From positions 62,092,794 through 62,156,793 of the forward strand of contig CM068313.1 of assembly GCA_034766995.1 (NCBI GenBank): a DNA stretch of 64,000 nt, written 5' to 3'. The notes beneath the pieces are model-generated. The model was not told the DNA's origin, searched no databases, and worked only from the letters and a program-made list of their open reading frames with translations. This DNA is from Acanthacorydalis orientalis (lineage: Eukaryota; Arthropoda; Insecta; Megaloptera; Corydalidae). Shown here piece after piece: positions 35,973 through 46,793 of the stretch (positions are counted from its first letter, which is position 1; every line of letters starts with the position of its first letter). The position numbers were made by a program, and so were the translations under genes.

Positions 35973-36829
35973 CAAGTTCGATTCTTCTACACAATATTTC
36001 AATCCTGTATGAACTTTCTGAAAAGAATTCGGACCTCATAGAGACGATTCATGTGAAATATACACAGATAAACATCAAGGAAATATACTTCTACCTTTTT
36101 TTCGGCGTCATTCAGAGGCATTATTCGAATATCGAGCGACGTCCTCGTCCTACGCTCGATCCGCATCGTTTCGATACCGAAACGAAGTAACGACCCGACT
36201 CCCGAGAGTGTCCAGAGGCTCGGATTGAAACACTATTGCAGTCAGTTGATCCTGACGGCCGTGTTGCGCCCAAACAGACACGGATATTGATATTAATGCA
36301 AATTATTGACATAAATTGGTGTCTGTCTAGACCGCTCGGCTTTATTTATGTTAAATATTTTGATAATCCGGATCGAAGTTAACTAATTCAGAAATCAGAT
36401 CGGGCCACTTACTTAGTTTGGGGAACGGATGCTCTCTTCGTACCAGACGGCGACACACAACTGTGATTCGGATAAATAATTGCGAATGTTGTCAGTGCAG
36501 TGAAAAATATTGCTTCCTAGTTTGCAATGTTCGAAACACGTTCTGAATATTTTTTTAATGCCCGACTGCCTGTCTCATATCAAGTCTATATTTGAATGTT
36601 TCTTTAGAATGTAAACATGTCTCCGTTCATCCTCTACGATGATAATAAATCGTTAAGGAGGTGCATCGATGTTCATCAGCCGATATTCTATACTTGGATG
36701 TTTGTAATGTTTGAAAGAGTTCTGAATAGGTTTCTCCTGCAAGCTTTTTTGTCTAATATAAGTCCGTTAGTGATATTAAAATTTTTAAATTCAATTTTCA
36801 TTCGATATCTTGCCTCCATAAGTTATTTC
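35973..36829. other. No gene recognised
   Basis: Mixed DNA; a GC-richer patch at 36130-36280 holds only short ORFs without domains. Confidence 0.5.
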
Positions 36830-37020
36830 TAATCAAATAATAAAATAAAACAATAAATTGATTACAGCCTGCTATTTAGATCCCAGAAAGAAAAGAGAGA
36901 TATTTTTTATAACTAAAAACAAATAAAATTTATTAAGAAATATAAAACAGACACACACACACACAGATCTGTAAGAAACTGTAATATTATATGAGCTGAA
37001 AAATAAATATTTATTATTAT
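36830..37020 (+). repeat. Rep-4, copy 1
   Basis: Matches 44565-44760 and 46557-46745 (landmarks attacagcctg-tattta, aaacagacacac, gtaagaaactgta, gagctgaaaaa). A CA run is in the middle. Confidence 0.7.
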
Positions 37021-37137
37021 CTCTATGACTATCGATTTGAAATTTATGTTTATAATGAAGAACTGAAAAATCCTTTTCTCGAGAGATATATTCCACGAGT
37101 GATATTAGAAATTGTAAATTTAAATTTTATTCGAAAT

Positions 37138-38070
37138 CTTATACCCATTCCAAAGAAGATACAGCATTAGAATCGAACAGCACAGCCAATCTAATTCCAT
37201 TCCACAGAAGATACAGCATTAGAGTAGTCATTAAAACACTTTCCTGTATCAAATTTACCCAGCAGAACATTCCAGTTTCCCAAATTAAAATCTGAAAACT
37301 GTATAATCTACATTTAAAAGCTATAGATCTTCTTAGAATTCCATTCCACAGAAGATGCAGAATTGGAATCTTCAATAAAACACTTTTCTGTATCAAATTT
37401 AACCAGAAAAACATTCTACATTCTCAAATTAAAATCAAAAATCAGAAAAGTCTATTCTTAAATCGACAGAACTTCCCAGAATTCCATTCTAGACAAGAAC
37501 CAGTATTGCGTAATCCATTTAAATATTTATTTGTACGAAATTTAATCAGAAAAAAGCTAATTTTCACAAATGAAAATCAAAAATCTATGAAATCTATTTT
37601 TAAATCAATAAAACTTGTGAGAATTCCATTCCAGTGAAGATTCAGTACTGGAATCGTCTACTATACACTTTTTGATACTAAATTTAAACAGAAAAGGCTT
37701 TTATTTATTCAAATTTTTATCATGAATCTATTAACTCTATTTTAAAATAGACAGAACTTTTTAGAATTCCAATCCGGAGAGGATAGAGCATTGGATTATA
37801 AATTAAAACTTCTTTTTGTACTAAAGGCAAGTAAGGAGACACTGTTTCTTCAAAAATTAAAAACATAAATCCAAAAATCTATTTTTAAATCTATAGAACT
37901 TCTTTAAATTACATTCTAGAGAACATCTAGCAGTGAGATGTCATTTAAACAGGTTTTTTTATCGCGAATTCAAGCTGAAAATATTTGATTTTTCCAAAAC
38001 GCAATTGAAAAATCTATCGATTTCATCGAATTCCATTCCAGAGAAGATTTAAAAAACCTTTAAAGCGATT
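37138..38070. repeat. Satellite of about 142-bp monomers
   Basis: Anchors of the type attccattccagagaagat occur near 37142, 37196, 37338, 37479, 37622, 37765, 37910 and 38030; most intervals are 141-145 bp. Each monomer then has a block like aaatttaa-cagaaaa, an A-rich part, and tctattttaaat--acagaactt. Monomers are diverged, so the array is old or a margin. Confidence 0.85.
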
Positions 38071-38084
38071 TTTCAAATATAAAC

Positions 38085-39455
38085 TCACACATCGCTCTGC
38101 ATGAACTATGAAATAATTAAGCTATGAAATAATTTAGCTTTGAAATAACTATCCTAAGAAATAAAAAGGTATGAAATAATAAAGCTAAGAAATAATTAAA
38201 CTATGAAATAAATAAATTAGGAAATAATTAAACTATAAAATAATTAAGCTATGAAATAATTAATCTATGAAATAAATAAATTGGGAGAGAATGAAATTTG
38301 ACACAATGAAGCTTGATATAGTTAAACTATGTATTAAATAAACTAGGAAATAATTAAGCTATGAAATAAATATACTAGCGAATAACTAAGCTATGAAATA
38401 ATTAATATATGAAATAAATAAACTAGGAAATAATTAAGCTATGAAATAATTAATGAATGAAATAATTAATCTATGAAGTAAATATACTAGGAAATAAATA
38501 AGCTATAAAAAAAGAAACTAGGAAATAATTAAGCTATGATATAATTAAGCTATGATGTAATTACATCATAGCTTATAGATTATAGATTAATTAATCTATG
38601 AAATAAATAAACTAGGAAATTATTAAGCTATGAAGTAATTAAGATAAGAAATAGATAAAAAAGGAAATAATTAAGCTACATAGTAAAAAAACAAGGAAAT
38701 AATTAAGCTATGAAATAAATATACTAGCGAATAACTAAGCTATGAAATAATTAATATATGAAATAAATAAACTAGGAAATAATTAAGCTATGAAATAATT
38801 AATCTACGAATAAATATACTAGGATATAATTAATCTATGAAATAATTAATCTATGAAATAATTAATCTATGAAATAAATAAACTAGGAAATAATTAAGCT
38901 ATGAAATAATTAATCAATGAAATAATTAATCTATGAAGTACATATACTAGGAAATAAATAAGCTATAAAAAAAAGAAACTATGAAATAATTAAGCTATGA
39001 AATAAAAATCTATGAAATAAATAAACTAGGAAATAATTAAGCTATGATATAAATAAACTAGGAAAGAATTAATCAATGAAACAATTAATCTATGAAGTAA
39101 ATATACTGGGAAATAAATAAGCTACAAAAAAAAAAGAAACTAGGAAATAATTAAGCTATGATGTAATTACATCATAGCTTATAGATTGTAGATTAATTAA
39201 TCTATGAAATAAATAAACTAGGAAATTATTAAGCTATGAAGTACTTAAGCTATGAAGTAATTAAGCTATGAAATAGATAAACTAGGAAATAATTAAGCTA
39301 CATAGTAAATAAACTAGGAAATAATTAAGCTATGAAATAATTAATATATGAAAAAAATAACTAGGAAATTATTAATCTTTGATATAATTAATATATGAAA
39401 TAATTAATATATGAAATAAATAACTGGGAAATAATTAAGCTATGAAATAATTAAA
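38085..39455. repeat. Satellite of about 16-bp units with higher-order structure
   Basis: About 1.4 kb of variants of GAAATAATTAAGCTAT and GAAATAAATAAACTAG. Longer blocks repeat: one with tatactagcgaataactaag at about 38367 and 38722 (355 bp apart), and one holding a perfect 28-bp palindrome (centre gatgtaattacatc) at 38547-38574 and 39153-39180 (606 bp apart). The complement of the units is the 1.3-1.9 kb array. Confidence 0.93.
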
Positions 39456-39463
39456 AAAGTCAT

Positions 39464-40021
39464 GTGTTGAAGGGTCGAATAACCGTTGTCATGCGTTGCG
39501 TGATCTGCGGCGACGAGCACGACGCCAAGCAGTACCCGCTCAAGAAGGATCAGCCGGCCAAGTGCGTCAACTGCGGAGGGCCTCATCCGGCCAACTATCG
39601 TGGCTGCCCCGCTCACGTGCGCGAGCAGGAGCGTAGAATAGCACAGCGCGAGAAGAACTTGAAGAGGCAGCAGCCCTCCGCGCAGTTCACCGGCGGATAC
39701 TTTCCGTCGATGCGCAACAGATACGTGGACGCCTCGGAGCCGGATTCCAACTCGTGGAGCACCAGAACTCCCCGACCTCGTGTCGGAATCACTGGCGTCG
39801 TTGACGTCAACGCTGGCGGCGCTAGGGAGCACCCGACCGCGAAGTCGCCTGAGGACAAGGCGCACACGCTGAAGGCTATCTTCGACGAGATCGACGATCT
39901 CTGCGACTTCGACAACCTCGTCGCAATCGCCCTCCAGCTGCGTGACGATCTGGCCGCAGCCACGCTCAGGAGCGAGAAGTTCCAGATCGTCCGCCGTTTC
40001 CTTCAGCGTCTCGATGAATAG
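39464..40021 (+). pseudogene. Jockey-clade gag C-terminus with zinc knuckles
   Basis: Nucleic-acid-binding gag part: CVICGDEHDAKQYP and CVNCGGPHPANYRGC are two CCHC-type knuckles. In the first, the fourth ligand is Tyr (TAC at 39533-39535) instead of Cys; the homologue at 56 kb has Cys there (DASECP). The rest is a charged linker ending FLQRLDE. The stop TAG (40019-40021) overlaps the ATG of the next ORF (40014) within ATGAATAG, an arrangement that would suit termination-reinitiation. The N-terminus is missing. Confidence 0.85.
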
Positions 40022-42786
40022 ACACAGTCTATCTCGAGGCCAATTGCGTGTCGCGTTGTGGAACGCCAGTACTTTGAACACGAGGATCGACGAGTTGGGA
40101 GCCTTCCTGCAGCAGAATCGAATAGACGTAGTCCTAGTAACCAAAACGTCCTTCAAGGACAACAGGTACAAGGGCATCGCAGGTTTTGAGAGCGTATCAC
40201 CGTCCGAAGCCCGGCGGTCGCGGAGGCGGTGTCTCGATCTACGTCAGTGCCGACCTCGTCCAGCACGAGGTCTACGTCGACAATCTGACGTCGCTGCAGG
40301 TCGTCTCAGTGGTGATCGAGACGCCCGCGAAGCTCGTTGTGGCCGTGGATTATCGCAGCCCCCGGGACACGCTCGATGTCGTCGACCTGGACCGGATCCT
40401 CGGTCTGGGTAACAGAGTAATCGTCGGCGGTGGTTTTAATGCGAAACATAGGCTCTGGAAATGCCATCGGGGTGACGCTGCAGGAAAGGCCCTCCACGAC
40501 TACGTGGAACGACGCGAATACGTCGTCCACGCCCATGCCGAGCCTACGTACTACAGGCGAAACTGCCGCCCGTCCGTTCTGGACGTCCTCGTCAGCAAGA
40601 ACGTCGGTGTCGATAACATCGCGGCACTGCCAGAGCTCAGCTCAGACCAAAACCCGGTAGTCGCGCGCCTCCCGATCTCACCTGCGAGGCGCGAGCGAAC
40701 GTATCGCGACTATGCGGGAGCTGACTGGCCGGCGTTCAAGAAGCAGCTGAACGGCTCGGTCCGGGCCGATCATCGCATCGGCTCCGTCGATGATCTGAAG
40801 ACCCGGGCAGACGAGCTCACCGCGCGCGTCCGCGAAGCGATGGACGCCAACATACCGCGCAAGAGGCACCAGCCGAACAAGGTGACCTTAGACGAGGACG
40901 TCAGAGACATGATCGTGACGCGCAATATGGCGCGTAGGTTCTGGCAGCGTACTCGGAGGGACGAGTACAGGCTGATCCGGAATCGTCTCTCCGAGCGGAT
41001 CAGCAAGGAAGTCGCGCGCACGCGTAACGAGAACTGGAGGAGCAAACTGGCCCGCATCTCGGAAGAGCACAACATGACTGACACGTGGAGGATCGTGAGA
41101 GCCATACGGGCCAAGGCCCGCACTCATCTTCCGCCCATCAAGGACGCCGACGGGGAGTACCGATACAGCGACGGCGATAAGGCCGAGCTGCTCGCGCAGC
41201 ACTTCGAGAGTGTGCATCGCATCGCCGAGAGCATTGACGACCCGCAGTTCGCCCTCGACATCGGCGAGAGTGTCCGCAGGTGGCGCGATCGTGTGATCGT
41301 CGACCCCGAGGGCATTCACTGGGCGTCGCCTCGCGAGGTGGACGCCGTCATCCGGGCATCGAAGACGCTGAAGGCTCCGGGTGACGACGAGATCCAGAAC
41401 AGAGTGTTAAAGTACCTCCCTCGCAACATCGCCCTGACGAACATCGTCAACGGCGCGATGCGCCTCCAGCACTTTCCGTCTCGATGGAAACAGGCGAGGA
41501 TTCTGGTCATCAAGAAGGCTGGAAAGAAGGCGGACCTGGCGGCGAGCTATCGCCCCATCAGCCTGCTGTCGTCGATCAGTAAATTGCTCGAGAAGTCGAT
41601 ACTCACCAGGCTCCAACAGCACGACCTGGCGGCCAATAACATCCGGCCCGAGCAATTCGGCTTCAGGCGCGAGCACTCGACCGTCCACCAGCTGGCCAGA
41701 ATGGCTCACAACGCCACCGAGCGGAGCGGAAACAAGCGCTGCACTGCGATGGTGCTCCTCGACATAGAGAAGACCTTCGACACGGTCTGGCACGACGGCC
41801 TCGTTTACAAGCTGCTACGATACGGGGTGCCGCCGTATCTCGTAAAATTCGTCGATCACTACCTCAGAAGTCGCTCGTTCCGTGTCGAGGTGAACGGGAA
41901 ATTCTCCACGGTCAGACCAGCTGTTGCGGGAGTACCGCAAGGAACCATCCTCGGGCCAATGCTCTTCAGTTATTTCGTTAACGATATGCCGAGCTCGCGA
42001 GGCTCCGAACTCGCCATCTATGCATACGACACCGTCATCTTTGCGAACACCAGATCGCTAGATGACTCGTTCAACGGACTCCAGGACGCCCTCGACAAGG
42101 TGTCCGGCTTCTTCGCAAAGTGGCGAATGAAGATAAATGCCGCCAAGACGGAGGGCATCGTCTTCTCGCGAGCGAGGCGCAGTCATCCGCGGCGGCGTCT
42201 CACCATCGACGACGCCGACGTGGTCTGGGAGGATTCCGTCAAGTACCTCGGCGTGCACATGGACACGCGCCTCCGCTACAACACGCACGTCGCGTGCGTA
42301 CGCAGGAAGGCGTACGGCGCCCTGGCCGAGCTCTACTCTCTGTTGGCCGGAGGGAGCGGTCTGTCGCGCGACGACAAGGTCGCGATATACAAGATGGCGA
42401 TCAGACCGATCCTCACGTACGCCTCCCCGATTTGGCGGAACACCTCGCGCACCAACATCAAGCGCCTGCAGACCATCCAGAACAAGATTCTGAGGATGGC
42501 GGTGGACAAGCCGACCAACTGCCCGACGCTCGCGGTGCACGAGCGCGCGGACATCTGTACGGTTGCCGAGCACATCGAGCAGACGAGCTGGGGGTTCTAC
42601 ATGCGGGTGCTGCGGTGCAATCCGCTGCTTGAGCGACTGCCCAGAGCGCGTGTGATCCCCCTCGCGAGGAGGATCGGACCGACCAGAAGACGCAACAAGT
42701 TCGTGCAACCGTACTATTTCAGAACTACGCCGCCCGTGCGGCCGGCTGACTCGCGCCGACGGAAAACGGGTAACGTCAGGACGTGA
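40014..42786 (+). pseudogene. Jockey-clade endonuclease-reverse transcriptase with altered catalytic residues
   Basis: ORF2 starts at ATG 40014 (MNRHSLSRGQLRVALWNAS). A one-base shift near 40193 precedes RPKPGGRGGGVSIYV, after which 860 or so codons are open without a stop. Endonuclease positions: LVTKTSF (Lys for the catalytic Glu, AAA 40143-40145), VGGGFNAKH (Gly for Asp, GGT 40432-40434), SSDQNPV (Gln for His, CAA 40648-40650). RT positions: IEKTFDTVW (Thr for Ala, motif A Asp kept), GVPQGTILGP kept, YAYDTVIF (Tyr for the first catalytic Asp, TAC 42025-42027). C-terminal VKYLGVHMDTRL, MAIRPILTYASPIW and RLQTIQNKILRM are well preserved. By motif it should be unable to cut or to reverse transcribe. 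Confidence 0.9.
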
Positions 42787-42990
42787 GTGCGTGACCAGTG
42801 CGTCACCACACGACCTTTCCGCTCTCTTCTCTTTTCAGGCCCCAGCGTGGGAGGGGGTAGGGTAGGTAGGCATCGTGAGGGGTGGCTGGGGTAGGGGGTT
42901 GCCTGGGATTTTACTTTCTTTTTCTTTCTTTTTGGGTTTTTACTTTTCTTTTCTTCTAACGATCGATATCCAGGTTTTTTGGAACTTTTC

Positions 42991-44215
42991 CTGGATTTAA
43001 GCACGAACTGCGCGATTGTTTATCGAGCCACATGTAGATTATCCATAATTATACGCCGACAGAGGCTGTTGTCGGGGCGATCCTCGCCCCTAGGAACGGT
43101 CCGATATTGATCTGCAAATCTTTTCGATTTCTCATGGGCCGATCTAAAACACCGCAAATTCGTGCAAAAAAAAAAAATCCATCGCGAAAGCTCTCAAGGT
43201 ATCGATCGCACAATTGACAATCAATCAGCATAACATCTCATACACTGACGACGTTCAATTCGCAATCGATCTACTCTGTGTGTCATACATACAGGCGAAA
43301 CATTAACAAATATGCAGAATGTGATATCGTCTTATGGATTTTTTTACCTGCATTTACGTTTGAACCGGATTTCAATTCAGTTTTGTTATAAAATCAAATC
43401 ATCATGAAACCATATGCAGCCTAAAACTAAAACCTACTCTCCTACAAAAAGAGGGGGGAAGTACGATGGATTTTGCATTCGTGTACATTTCAAAATTATA
43501 AAAACCTTCTTTTTATTTATCCCTTTGTATATTCCCCTTTCGATCTGCGACAGCCGCATATCAGCAGGGGCAACTTCTGACGATATATAATTTCAGGCAA
43601 TGTATCACTCTCACATTCACCTAATTAACATTATTCACTGAAGTCACTTTCATCTACTAACTATTTTTAACTTTTAAATCTACTAATTATTAATACTCAA
43701 AAAGAAGATGACATTTTCAAAACACTACTGCAGGAGAGCTTTTATTAACGATGAATGGAAGTTGTATTTTGCATAAAGTAGTTGTGTGTGTGTGTGTGTG
43801 CATGTGGTATATTGTGCAGAGTAATATGTTTACAGTGAAATGAAACTGATGAGCTTTTCTCGCACTTTTCACTGAGCATATAGTAATCGACAGCTAATTC
43901 TTGAGATGTCCAGGATAGAAGAGGACCAATCAGGGTAGGGTGAAGAGCGGGCGCAGTTTACCCTCATGCCCGGGGGGAAATGTGTGTGTTCGTGTGTTTA
44001 TCGTCTGCATTGGCCATACACAAAATAATTGATTGAAATATATCAATATATTACATCCGAATCAACAGATAATTATCCATTTAACAACAAATCGTCGTGT
44101 CGATTCGAGAATCATCCCTAAATTAGGCCCTCAATTTTAAATATTTTAAACAAAAAAAATCAAAAAAAAGAATTAATCAAAGAAACACCTATTATAGCTA
44201 CCTTATCTACTAAAT
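42991..44215. other. No gene recognised
   Basis: May include the far 3' UTR of the Jockey-clade element up to about 43260. Beyond that AT-rich DNA with a GT run near 43783-43800 and no ORF of interest. Confidence 0.5.
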
Positions 44216-44219
44216 GTAT

Positions 44220-44320
44220 GTGTGTGTATGTGTGTGCTATCATAGTCTCTCGAAATAAAAATGTACAGTAACACAATCTGAAAGAAATGTAATTATTATA
44301 AAATATGTACATACACACAA

Positions 44321-44408
<88 letters not shown>

Positions 44409-44760
44409 GTGTGTGTGTGCGTGTGTCCTTAGTATTTTATTTTTTAATATCTATTCATGAATCGAGTATTGAAAAATGGTTTTTCGGATAGATCTATTCC
44501 CTAAGTGATACTTTCATCTGTACGTTCATATATTAACTGATATCTTCTTGAGATATTTCTGTTCAAATAACAATATTAAGTAATAATTAAATTTATTATA
44601 GCTAGTCATTTAAAAATTGATGAAAAACGGAGATATCAATTAACATTTGGGAAACAAATAAGAATTGTTTGAAAAGTATAAGCTGGTACACACACACAAA
44701 CAACCTGAAGAAACTTTATTATTTCATGAACTGAAAAATCTATATTTATTATATTTATGC

Positions 44761-44800
<40 letters not shown>
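44220..44800 (+). repeat. Local duplication Dup-44, copy 1 (includes Rep-4 copy 2)
   Basis: The order is gctatcatagtctctc, gtacagtaacac, a CA run, an AT tract (44342-44401), then attcatgaatcgagtattga, cggatagatctattcc and tctgtacgttca, then a Rep-4 block (44565-44760). The same order appears at 45060-45328 and, after an interruption, at 46557-46745. The first part is also a diverged relative of the end of Rep-1 (gctatcatcgtactatcgtg). Confidence 0.75.

Positions 44801-44810
<10 letters not shown>
44760..44810. repeat. (AT)n tract
   Basis: TA run ending in tatgtatgtatg. Confidence 0.95.
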
Positions 44811-44815
<5 letters not shown>

Positions 44816-44979
44816 CATCTAGCTATCCATTTTCAATCAATGATTTGAATTCATTGATTTTGTGTAACAACATTCATAAAATCAACACAATTTCAAAATC
44901 CAAGTTCAATCTACTTCAATAAAAATAATCTGAAAATTTAAAACATAAGTGATCACCTGAAAAGAGTTAATGGAAATTT

Positions 44980-45328
44980 AGGTCTTTAACGCGTACATGA
45001 ATGTATATATATATATATATATATATACATTCACAATATTTTTATGAATGTGTGTGTGTGTGCTATCATCGTCTCTCTCAAATGAAAATGTACAGTAAAA
45101 AAACCTGAAAAAAGTTTATTATCTTAAAATATTTACATACAAATACAGACACACACAGACAAACACACACACACACACATGTATATATATATATGTGTGT
45201 GTTGTGTGTTCTTCAATTTATTCTTATATTTCTATTCGTGAATCGAATTTTGAAAAATTCTTTTTCCGATAGATTTATTCCATAACTGATACTTTAATCT
45301 GTACGTTCAAATATTAATCGATATCTTC
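44980..45328 (+). repeat. Dup-44, copy 2, left part
   Basis: Starts with a Rep-1-like block (aaaagagttaatgg, ctttaacgcgtac, AT tract at 45003-45028), then runs parallel to copy 1 through tctgtacgttcaaatatt and atatcttctg, where it is broken by the insertion at 45333. Confidence 0.75.
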
Positions 45329-45332
45329 TGAA

Positions 45333-46550
45333 CACTTCAACGGCAGGCGTCAAGTACGAGTGCCTTTGGCTTGTCAGAGGATTTCTGCGGGTGTTGGGCG
45401 TGTCTAAGATATCGTTCTCCTGACAATCTATATCTTTGATACTCTGAACATGATATCTTATGTTTATTTAAACTGCACGGTGAGAAAAAAGTGACTAAAT
45501 CCATCGCTAGTGGTAAATATAATCCTTCTTCAGCATAACTAATGGGAGGAAAGGTTGATTGATATTTAGTAGTATAGAAATGAAAAAACTTATTGGCTTT
45601 ATCATTCCAGTGGGTTTTATTAAGATTCCGAAAGAGACGATTACTGGTCCACAGATCCGTTATGCCATACAATGATCTCCGGTGATACAATCGGCAGGTG
45701 ACAGATTCGATCAGATATGGAGGATGCTGGCATTTCAGCAACAATGAAAATTGCAGAGACAGATTGGACAGAACTGAACTTGTTCTTACATTTTTCGAGA
45801 AAAATGTCGAATAGTATACAAACCAGAAAAGGGAGTCCGTCGATAAAATCATCAAGCTATCAAGGGGAACACATTTAACTCGAACATGCAATCCGGCCGA
45901 AATTACAAACAAAATACGGAATAATGGCAAGATGGTCCGCAAGAGTATCACCTGGGATATATTCGCAACTTTGAAGTGTATTTCGCACAAGGATATACAC
46001 TGAACACGACTACATTTTTATTATTACACTCATTCTTATATTTGTGGCATATTACAGTAATTTCCTATTTATTTATAAGGACAATTACTATAACAGTCGC
46101 ACAACGATTATTACAAATAATAGAGCAGGTGTGTAACGAAATATAAGGGAGGGTAAAGATGTGCCGGCTTGTCTGAAAAATGTAAAATTGGTGGAGAACG
46201 TTACAAGGTTCCGTAGAAAAAAATAATGTCCTGGTGTAAGCATGGAAGACGAAGTTTAAGGTCTTATATATGCTATGAATCGATACGTTCCGCAAATACA
46301 ATCGATGTTACACATTTCGAAAGGAACAAAACAAACCGTCATGTGTAGCAGAATATAATAAATGCATGAAATGTGTAGATCGTGCCTACCGGTACCTTTC
46401 CTACTGCGCGGTTTTTCGAAAAAAACCAAAAAGTGGAGTATAATCAGTTTTCGTTAACGCGTTTTATATCGGTTGTCTCCACCTGAGCGACTGCAAAAAG
46501 TACCCGCGAATAACGAAACTTCCGCATCTGAAACTCTCGCCGTGAAAGTG
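45333..46550. mobile_element. TTAA-type DNA transposon (piggyBac-like) interrupting Dup-44 copy 2
   Basis: The element is 1218 bp. Termini: left CACTTCAACGGCAGGCG, right (reverse complement) CACTTTCACGGCGAGAG, matching at 12 of 17 positions. Flanks are TGAA (45329-45332) on the left and TTAA (46551-46554) on the right, consistent with a TTAA target duplication with one change. The flanking sequence rejoins to match copy 1 (tcttcttgagatatttctg at 44542-44560 versus tcttct, then ttaaggtagttctattcaaa). No piggyBac transposase motif was recognised inside, so it is probably non-autonomous or carries unrelated cargo. Confidence 0.6.
45337..45990 (-). CDS. Orphan 217-codon ORF inside the TTAA-type element
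   Basis: Minus-strand open frame that ends a few bases from the left terminus. It has a hydrophobic N-terminal segment (about residues 14-35, VILLRTILPLFRILFVISAG), a further hydrophobic-aromatic stretch (LFWFVYYSTFF), and a polar, basic C-terminus with scattered cysteines. I recognise no family. It is unusually long for the local composition, but the stop-free length alone does not prove coding; conservation in other copies of the element would decide. Confidence 0.3.
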   Translation of the reverse strand: MCEIHFKVANISQVILLRTILPLFRILFVISAGLHVRVKCVPLDSLMILSTDSLFWFVYYSTFFSKNVRTSSVLSNLSLQFSLLLKCQHPPYLIESVTCRLYHRRSLYGITDLWTSNRLFRNLNKTHWNDKANKFFHFYTTKYQSTFPPISYAEEGLYLPLAMDLVTFFSPCSLNKHKISCSEYQRYRLSGERYLRHAQHPQKSSDKPKALVLDACR

Positions 46551-46556
46551 TTAAGG

Positions 46557-46727
46557 TAGTTCTATTCAAATAATAATGTTTATTAATTACAGCCTGTTAT
46601 TTAAAACAATGAAAGAAAATAGAGATAATTGTTAACAGCTGAAAACAAATAAAAATGATTCAAAAATGTAAAACAGGCACACAATTTGTAAGAAACTGTA
46701 TCATTAGATAGAGCTGAAAAAAATAAG

Positions 46728-46745
<18 letters not shown>
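46557..46745 (+). repeat. Dup-44 copy 2, right part (Rep-4 copy 3)
   Basis: Continuation of copy 2 after the insertion: tctattcaaataataatg, attacagcctgttattta, gtaagaaactgtatcatt, agagctgaaaaa. It ends in an AT tract (46741-46791). Confidence 0.75.

Positions 46746-46791
<46 letters not shown>
46741..46791. repeat. (AT)n tract
   Basis: TTA then TA repeats at the edge of Rep-4. Confidence 0.95.

Positions 46792-46793
<2 letters not shown>

Larger units (their letters stand above)
39456..42990 (+). mobile_element. Jockey-clade non-LTR retrotransposon, 5'-truncated in gag
   Basis: GC- and CpG-rich island of about 3.5 kb in AT-rich DNA. It holds the gag C-terminus, an endonuclease-RT ORF and a 3' UTR with T-rich stretches (about 42900-42960). 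The left edge directly abuts the satellite array inside gag. No poly(A) tail is clear, so the 3' limit is approximate. Related fragments are at 18.7, 25.6 and 29.8 kb. Confidence 0.85.

Noticed and set aside
38085..39455. Possible CRISPR-like array (regular short repeats)
   Set aside because: Units are tandem without unique spacers and the context is eukaryotic; this is satellite DNA.
39440..40177. 245-codon minus-strand ORF over the gag end
   Set aside because: Opposite strand to the zinc-knuckle gag; GC-driven shadow.
42058..42708. 216-codon minus-strand ORF (and 40306-41793 minus-strand ORFs)
   Set aside because: Shadows of the Jockey-clade RT frame on the plus strand; no motif of their own.
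43170..43182. A-run as the poly(A) tail of the 40-kb Jockey-clade element
   Set aside because: It lies about 390 bp after the stop within sequence that continues without a composition break, and relatives here seem to end in TTTTA repeats instead.
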